From: Asterias rubens
Taxonomy: Eukaryota > Echinodermata > Asteroidea > Forcipulatida > Asteriidae
DNA length: 64,000 nt
Reading direction: 5' to 3'
Assembly (NCBI RefSeq): GCF_902459465.1
Contig: NC_047063.1
Span: forward strand, 496,001 to 560,000
Shown: positions 57,838 to 64,000 of the stretch, one piece after another
How the letters are laid out: each line of letters starts with the position of its first letter
Position numbering within the stretch: the stretch's first letter is position 1
Notes under the pieces: model-generated
What the model saw: the letters and a program-made list of their open reading frames with translations, nothing else
What the model was told of the DNA's origin: nothing
The model's database searches: none
Program-made: the position numbers and the translations under genes

Positions 57838-58483
57838 GAATAAATAAAGCTTTCTTGGTGCCCAGAAGACGCAGTGAATTCCTTTAAGAATAAATAAAGC
57901 TTTCTTTGTGTCTAGACTTGGTTTCAAGTCTTTTGATCGTGGCCTTTTTTAGTCGTCCTGATAGCCGCTACAAACAGTGCCCTCTTATAATCAACCCCCG
58001 TAATTTTACCCTACGATTAGATTGTGAGTTAGGGCGCGTGATAGCTAATAACGTGGGGGCGTTTTTCGTGGCTGAGATTAACGCAATCTAAGACTTGAAA
58101 TCAAGTCTACTTGGTGCCCGGAAGACGCACCTTTTTGTTTTCTTTTTCTTTAGAAAACCACTGAGGTGTAGAGACAACGAGGGGCGCATAGCAAAAGCTC
58201 GTCCACTTCACGGTCAGCTCCTCAGAGAAGGTTCGCTTATCTGTAACCACACAGTTTTCTTCACTGCTATTTTCTTTAATAAAATGTAGCGGGTTTGGAC
58301 TTTGCTTGGTGGTGTTTGCCCATTACAGGGAAGAACCTGCTCACTGGGTACAGTTGTAAGTAATATAATGGAAGTAACGTGTCTGTTTGTATTAATTTTG
58401 GTTTTGCCCATACACCGTTCGTGTGTAGCACTGTAAATTTAGTACTTTCCCGAGTCCTGTGAACAGAATATCACAGGCATGTT
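57838..58483. repeat. Short repeats and a small inverted-end element
   Basis: 'tttaagaataaataaagctttctt' occurs twice (57833, 57884), with related copies at 54121 and 57400. GACTTGGTTTCAAGTC at 57915 and GACTTGAAATCAAGTC at 58092 are self-complementary and bracket a 170-bp GC-richer interior, probably a small MITE. Confidence 0.5.
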
Positions 58484-58555
58484 ACTCGGGTGGGATTCGA
58501 ACCCACGACCCTTGCCATTCTAGAGCAGTGTCTTACCAACTATAGACTACCGAGG
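58484..58555 (-). mobile_element. tRNA-like SINE head
   Basis: On the minus strand 'cctcggtagtctatagttggtaaga' serves as A-box region and GTGGGTTCGAATCCCAC is a perfect T arm with B box. The ends (cctcgg/ccgagt) pair. The flanks (58556-58680) recur at 61874-61975, so head and body move together as a SINE. Confidence 0.6.
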
Positions 58556-58967
58556 TTGCCCGGTAGCTAGTGGAAGTTCGAATCCTATGTTTTGGCAGCG
58601 GGTAGTGCAACGATTATGAGAGATGTTAAATTCGCATCGGGGATAAAGAATATTAATTTTGTGTTAGAAACACTCCCAGATGCCTGTACCGATCGGGCTG
58701 CAAATTTTCTTTCGGCATTTTTTAGGTCCGGGGATCATACTTATTGGGTAAAATGTTTTTATTTTCTTCGTATTTCATAATTTGATTAATTTCAAGTCTT
58801 TTTTTGGGAACGAATTCAAGGTATGAACGTGCAGCTTTTAATAGATGCACAAATAGTACACTCTATATCACGTCCCCAATGTCGTGCTCTAGCGTGGTTA
58901 GTGGGTGAAGGGGGTGGGGTGGAGGAACGCAAAAAGTGTACAATACAAATAACTGTTGCAAGCAAAG

Positions 58968-59308
58968 TTAAATACAGTGGACACTATTGGTAATTACTCA
59001 AAATAATTATCAGCATAAAACCTTACTTGGTAATGAGTAATGGGAAGAGGTTGATGGTATAAAACAGGGCTCCCCCTGAAGTAACGTAGTTTTCGAGAAA
59101 GAAGTAATTTTCCACGAAATTGATTTTCAAGCATCTGAAAGCACACAGGTTCGTGTGACAAGAATGTTTTTCTTTCATTATTATCTCGCAACTTAGATGA
59201 CCAGTTGAGCTCAAATTTTCACAGGTTTATTATTTTATGCATATGTTGAGATACACGCAAGTGAGAAGACTGGTCTTTCTTAATTACCAACAGTGTCCAT
59301 TGTCTTTA
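58968..59308. mobile_element. TTAA MITE with small deletions
   Basis: TTAA-ATACAGTGGACACTATTGGT at the left and 'accaacagtgtccattgtctt' at the right. The centre is shortened by about 45 bp. Confidence 0.85.
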
Positions 59309-60087
59309 TACACAATGAATCTGAGTGCTTTGTGGAATCAATGATTTGTCCCGTAGACTGTCGCCGAATAAAGGGAATCATTCTAAAGACACCACATTAT
59401 AGCAGCAGCACTAGAGCAGACATTCCAAAACAGTGCCAAAACCAGTTTGACAATTCCCTATTGCACCACAGTCCAACTTTAACAAAAGCAGTGTACCTGT
59501 AATTTAATACGGACAGAAAAAAGTGTTCTCAGTTGATTCAAACGTTTTCTCTTTGACGATAGAGTAATCTGTTGAGATGAGTGTTACGCATCAAATTCGC
59601 ACATGTAATCATCAGGTTTATAGAACAATGATTTTACTATGAATATCAACCAAATACTTCTACTAAAGTTCAACAGCTTAGGGCCCTATCTACTTCCCGA
59701 GTAGTTTTCACCAAACAGTATTGTTAGGTAACATTACATCATCAACAAAATTTGTTTGGGGCGGACTTACAAATTCCATACAACCACCCCCCCCCCCAAT
59801 TCTTTTTTATATATCAAACTCTATCACTGGACTTGAAGACTTTATAAATTTGAAAGGGAAAACTATCAAGAACTATTGGTAAAACAAAGCCAAAAAGTAT
59901 AAGATTTTCCTATACCCCCAGTCGACACAGCAACACAGCCTGAAGACACCTTCTGCGGCTTCACCTGCACAATAGCCGTAAGTTTTGTTTAAGGATTAAA
60001 TACTGTATTTGTCTGATGTGTAAAGAACACTGTATTTGATACTCTGCTAAAGTTGCATATCATTGGCATGGGGCATTTTTGAATGAG
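59309..60087. other. Non-coding, poly-C tract
   Basis: No gene or repeat family recognised. A poly-C run is near 59787-59798. Confidence 0.35.
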
Positions 60088-60545
60088 TTATAGACATGGT
60101 TGAGGGTGAAGTTGAAGTTGCTGTGTGCAGCATCTGCTCTATAAGGTAAGGTTTAAGGGGATTGCGACAAACCCAATGGAGATTTTATGTTATTAGATTT
60201 TGAAATCCCAGCTTGCACAGTTGGTAAGGAAATGCCAGTAAGGAATGGTTATGTTTGAGATAGAATGGTTAGCGTGCTCAGAGACAGTGGTTGCAGTACC
60301 GTGTGATAGAAATCAGAAACTGGTCCTTTGATGGCACCGTACGCTGCATACCAGTCGCGTAATTGACACACCGTACTTTGTTGGATTAGTAAATGCACCG
60401 TGTAAGCCCAAACCACTCTATGGTTTGATCGTAGGCAACATCACTGGCGCAAGAGACCCACATAATCCAGATCCGACAAGGAAGCGCAAATTGCATCACT
60501 TATTAAGACACCGAATGACACTGAGAAGGCAGACCCCCCCCCCCC
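60088..60545 (+). pseudogene. Ty3/Gypsy-like relic, duplicated segment copy 1
   Basis: This segment and 61985-62405 share the same order of phrases ('gcttgcacagttggtaagg', 'ccagtaaggaat.gttatgtt', 'gatagaatggttagcgt', 'ggcaccgtacgctgc.taccagtcgcg', 'gactttgttggattagtaaatgcac'). Near 60430 one frame reads IVGNITGARDPHNPDP, which resembles the conserved 'IGNI.G.R.P..PDP' stretch in the protease-adjacent part of Ty3/Gypsy pol. Frames are broken throughout. Confidence 0.45.
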
Positions 60546-60949
60546 ACCACCTATACAGAGGCATGCAGAACAAGAGAACAGTTAATGAGACAGCTTGTTT
60601 ATATTGTAGAAATTAAAATGTAAATAAATTTGTAAAATATTAATGTGAAGCGTCACCATAGCTTTCTTGTGCGTGTGTGTCGAGGGGGTTGGGTGTATAC
60701 TGAAGGTCTATACTTAAGAGGAGTCTTGGGTATTTGAAAATTATTGGCAACCACGAAGGGATTGGACATGTTTTATTCTTTCTATTGAAATTTGACCAGT
60801 ATTCACTCATTCCGACACACAGCATGAAACTCATGTTTGGTTGAGTAAATGTGATTACTTGAATGTTCCTTAGGAAAGTTGCGCCTTAAGCTATATTTCT
60901 CATTGTAAAGTCCTGTTAATTCCAATATGGAATTTGAAAAGTATGTAAA

Positions 60950-61645
60950 CATGGGAAAGTCCACGGGACTGGAGGGCATGGAACTTCAATTTGGTCAAAG
61001 ATAGGGAAGCAATAGATGAAGAACGTGAGGAACAAGCAAAAGAAAGGGGACATGTGAAAGAAAGGAAAGTAATATAACTGCAACTAGAAGAGACTAAGAA
61101 ACAAGCTAACGCTATAAAACAGGAGGACAAACTGAAGAAGCAGCCCATGTTACCTAATTCTAATGATGGTAGAGATACATGGATTGCATTGCTGCGTCGT
61201 TTTGAGCGCTTTGCTACTGCCTCAGAGTGGCAAAAGAAAGACTGGGCATGTTCATTGAGTGGTTTACTAACAGGTAAAGCCCTTGAAGTCTATTCTAGGT
61301 TACCAGTAGATCAAGCGCGTGACTTTTCAGTATTAAAGGCATCATCACTACATAGCTCACTGAAGAAGGCTTCAGGCTTAACTTAGAACATCTAAGCCAG
61401 AAGCAGGTGAATCATTAACAGAGTTAGTTTTCCATTCGATTGCTGAGTTATTTGGACCGATGAATTGAATTAGGTGGGGGAACTAAATTGTAATAACGAT
61501 TTGGTTGTGCACTTGAAGGAACGACAACCAAATTGTAAAGATATGACTGAGCTAACCGAAAGGTACATGTATATGGAAGCTCATACTATAGAAGGCCGAC
61601 TAAACAAATTTCACACTTTAAGTTTACAGATGAAGAAGGAACAAG
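60950..61645 (+). pseudogene. Ty3/Gypsy gag relic
   Basis: A charged amino-terminal stretch (DEEREEQAKERGHVKERK, then LEETKKQANAIKQED) is followed by WIALLRRFERFATASEWQKK and LSGLLTGKALEVYSRLPVDQ. This is the retrotransposon gag core (FERFA...W.......LLTGKA..VYSRL). A frameshift near 61370 follows. Further on, DLVVHLKERQPNCKDMTELT matches the end of the gag domain. Stops and frameshifts show it is inactive. No complete pol was found beside it. Confidence 0.75.
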
Positions 61646-61803
61646 ACCATAAAGGTGTTGACATAGTTGAGGGTGAAGTTGAAGTTTATAAAAGATGTTA
61701 AATTTGCATCGGGGATAAAGAATATTAATTTCGTTTTTTACCCATACACCGATGTGTGTTAGCACTGTATACTCGGTACTCCCTAAAAAATATTACAGGC
61801 ATC

Positions 61804-61873
61804 ACTCGGGTGGGACTCGAAACCACGACCCTTTTAATTCTAGAGCAGTGTCTCACCAACTAAATTACCGAGG
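61804..61873 (-). mobile_element. tRNA-like SINE head, second copy
   Basis: Same sequence type as 58484-58555, with 'gtgggactcgaaaccac' for the T arm (one mismatch) and a shortened D region. The flanking body is also shared. Confidence 0.6.
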
Positions 61874-61984
61874 TTGCCCGGTAGCTAGAGGCAGTTCGAA
61901 TCCTGTTTTGGCAGCGGGTAACGCAGAGATTATAATATAGATGTTAAATTTGCATCGGGGATAAATAATAACAATTTCTTTAAG

Positions 61985-62405
61985 TTTCTTGAAGTTGAAG
62001 TTGCTGGGTGCATCACAAAGAAGTCTGCTCTGACTACAACTATAAGGTAAGGTGATGTAAGGGGATTGGGACAAACCCAAGGGAGATTTTGAAATCCCAC
62101 TTACTAGCGCAGCTTGCACAGTTGGTAAGGGAATACCAGTAAGGAATAGTTATGTTGGTGATAGAATGGTTAGCGTCCTCATACAGTGGCTGCAATACCG
62201 TGTGATAATCAGTTGCTAGAAATCACTCAGAAATTAATGCGTCTTATTAGACGGCACCGTACGCTGCGTACCAGTCGCGCAATTTGTTATTGACACATCG
62301 TACTTTGTTGGATTAGTAAATGCACTGTGATCGTAAGCAACATCGCTGGCGCAAGAGACTCACATAATCCAGATCCAAAATTGCATCACTCATTAGGACA
62401 CCGAA
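61985..62405 (+). pseudogene. Ty3/Gypsy-like relic, duplicated segment copy 2
   Basis: Diverged copy of 60088-60545 ending 'ggcgcaagagactcacataatccagatcc' and 'gacaccgaatgacac'. It lacks the 'gacaaggaagcg' piece. Together with copy 1 it brackets the gag relic and could represent duplicated element ends. Confidence 0.45.
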
Positions 62406-62639
62406 TGACACTAGAACGTACTTTCGCCGAAATAACGCAAACAGTGACGCACCGAACGCCGCAGTTGAAACGCGTGCACAAAAGGTGAAACGCACTGACC
62501 GATTTGTATTTGTTTTGTGAATTTACATCCCCACCACTCTTGAAACTCGCGCATGATACTACGATGTTATTTTGGCACAACTAACCATTTTTTTAAAGCA
62601 AATTTCTTTTGGCCGGGCGTACAGTGTGTTATTCGTCGC

Positions 62640-63097
62640 TAATCGTCATGTGACTTATGCCAGAGAACAATCGCGAAAGGTCGAGTAGGAAAAGTGGGAG
62701 TACCCTTCGGTAGAATGCCTTTAATTGATTTAGGCGCGTAGCAGTAGATCGATCCTATTACAAGCCTGTTTGTTACGCCTCTGTACAAATTGTGAAGTTT
62801 GATTGGTCGAGAACAAATCATGTGACGCGCAACAAAAACGCATTTTACATGGCTCGACGGGAGCCGGGTAACATGAAAAGTGATGTACACCGGTGTACAT
62901 CACCTTGATTCGATTTCCAGCGCTGTGTACGAAACAACCGTGGGTTCGAGGGAATTGTTTCTTGTTCGTCTGCTTATAAAACAATGAATAGTCCGTCGTA
63001 AGAATGTTTGAAGATGACTTGTAACAGAACTTCGAGAAGAGGAATAACAATGATACAAAGGTATAACAAAACAATTGTTGCACGCTGTGACTGACAA
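62640..63097 (+). promoter_or_regulatory. Promoter-like region and 5' leader
   Basis: Upstream of the ATG at 63098, GC and CpG content rise. Seen directly: two TCATGTGAC E-box-type sites (about 62646 and 62819), an inverted CCAAT box (ATTGG, 62802-62806), a 24-bp perfect palindrome (62880-62903) and a TATA-like TTATAAAA at 62974-62981, about 120 bp before the ATG. The combination is what a TATA-containing animal promoter would show, but no start site can be fixed from sequence. Confidence 0.4.
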
Positions 63098-63294
63098 ATG
63101 GCACCCTCGGCTTCGCCTCGGGTTCCCTCGAGTTTACAAAACGCCATGGACCCCGTCACAGCGACGGGCGGCGATCTTCTTGTCAACGTACGTTTGTTGT
63201 GCCTGATATATAAGACAGTGACAGGCCCCTTGGATGAACTTATGCGAGATTATGCGAGATTCAACAGCCAAACAGCGATGGGCGTTCTCTTCAG
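63098..63294 (+). CDS. Probable first coding exon, unrecognised gene
   Basis: The ATG (context gacaaATGG) opens a frame MAPSASPRVPSSLQNAMDPV, then TATGGDLLVNVRLLCLIYKT, then VTGPLDELMRDYARFNSQ, and reaches TTCAG followed by GTAAAA. The frame would stop immediately after the donor, which supports the splice site. A second in-frame Met lies at residue 17. After a Ser/Pro/Ala-rich start, the middle looks like an amphipathic helix and no signal peptide is evident. The codon and base composition are more GC-rich than anything else in the last 35 kb. 'tatgcgagat' is repeated in tandem inside the exon. I do not recognise the protein. The gene continues beyond the window. Confidence 0.6.
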
Positions 63295-64000
63295 GTAAAA
63301 TTTATTAATTAATTAGGCGTTAATTTGTTAAACACCGGTAAAATATATGTGTGTGAAATCAAAGATTAATTTTTCGTATCATGCCTCTATGTCTACTCTC
63401 AATCAGTCAACTTATGATTTCTATTTATTTTTTGGGGGGTGGCCGTTTCCATTTTAAAATACAAAGTTGATGCAGAGAATGTGTAGTTTGGTTTTCAACG
63501 GCTCCTATAGATTCATGGTTGAAGGTGTTTGGTGCAATGAGAATTGTTTCTTTTTTTTTAACATAATGATTTTGATGAATAAGTACAGGTTGGTAATAAT
63601 TATATTGTAAGTTAAAATGTAGGATTTGCATTGATAGGGAAAACAACCTTATTTAGTTTAAATTTTATGCCAGCTCCAGTCTCCCCACAATAGTTATGTT
63701 TTATGCTGTCAAAGTCAAGAACATAGCATTTTGAAAAGCCAATTCCTTTGATGTATATATATGTGTGTGGTACACGCTGAAAATGTGTACGCCTTTTCAC
63801 TCAATTAATTTTCTTAGCCAGGTGACTGAGATAATAGATTGCCCCCGAATTCAATTGTTTTTTTCCCCATTTCTTTTCTTCTTCATACAAAAGTCATAAG
63901 TTAGCTTTATCGGTCAGTTACTTCACCTTTAATAGTTTAAAAGCTTTGCACAAAGTATTCCTGGAATTTGTGTTTGAATAATAGGGTGAGAGTAACAGTC
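63295..64000 (+). other. First intron of the downstream gene (partial)
   Basis: AT-rich, no repeat or exon recognised before the window ends. Confidence 0.45.

Overview
This window is animal nuclear DNA: AT-rich, intron-containing, with almost no long open frames and dense short inverted-repeat transposons, tRNA-derived SINEs, and LINE, Penelope-like and Ty3/Gypsy relics. One TTAA-flanked element of about 390 bp, with ends AGGCAGTGGACACTATTGGT, occurs about twenty times, whole or broken. The repeat style suggests a marine deuterostome invertebrate. I suspect an echinoderm, perhaps a sea star, but this is a recollection of repeat style and not a database result.

Layout. 0-10.2 kb: a 1.0-1.3 kb unit repeated seven times, each carrying a near-identical 82-nt exon-like segment with splice signals and its own ATG. 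A shared downstream exon follows at 9335, then a long AT-rich tail with five related palindromes (10.67-10.88 kb). 10.9-17.3 kb: mostly non-coding, with a LINE reverse-transcriptase fragment, two tRNA-like SINE heads and a 546-bp inverted-repeat element. 17.3-28.1 kb: plus-strand exons of an SMPD4 (neutral sphingomyelinase 3) homologue, with SINE, Penelope-like and minisatellite insertions in its introns. Several segments conserved in vertebrate SMPD4 were not found. 28.1-31.2 kb: a 100-N assembly gap, a 55-bp satellite carrying the octamer ATGCAAAT in nearly every unit, and a GA-rich minisatellite interrupted by a TTAA element. 31.2-38 kb: diverged repeats around a near-perfect inverted repeat of about 960-bp arms with an 829-bp spacer that holds a GC-rich patch. 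38-50 kb: nested inverted-repeat transposons, minisatellites and tandem duplications. 50.9-57.8 kb: a 3.28-kb tandem duplication whose junction lies inside a TTAA element. 58-62.5 kb: tRNA-like SINEs and decayed Ty3/Gypsy gag/pol pieces, partly duplicated. 62.6-63.3 kb: a GC-richer promoter-like region with a 24-bp perfect palindrome and a TATA-like box, then a probable first coding exon of a gene I do not recognise, running off the window.

Only the SMPD4 homologue is identified with confidence, from protein similarity recalled from knowledge of the human protein. The exon array is the most unusual structure here. The rest is non-coding or mobile DNA. Exon limits come from splice consensus and reading phase only. 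Coordinates of diverged repeats are approximate.
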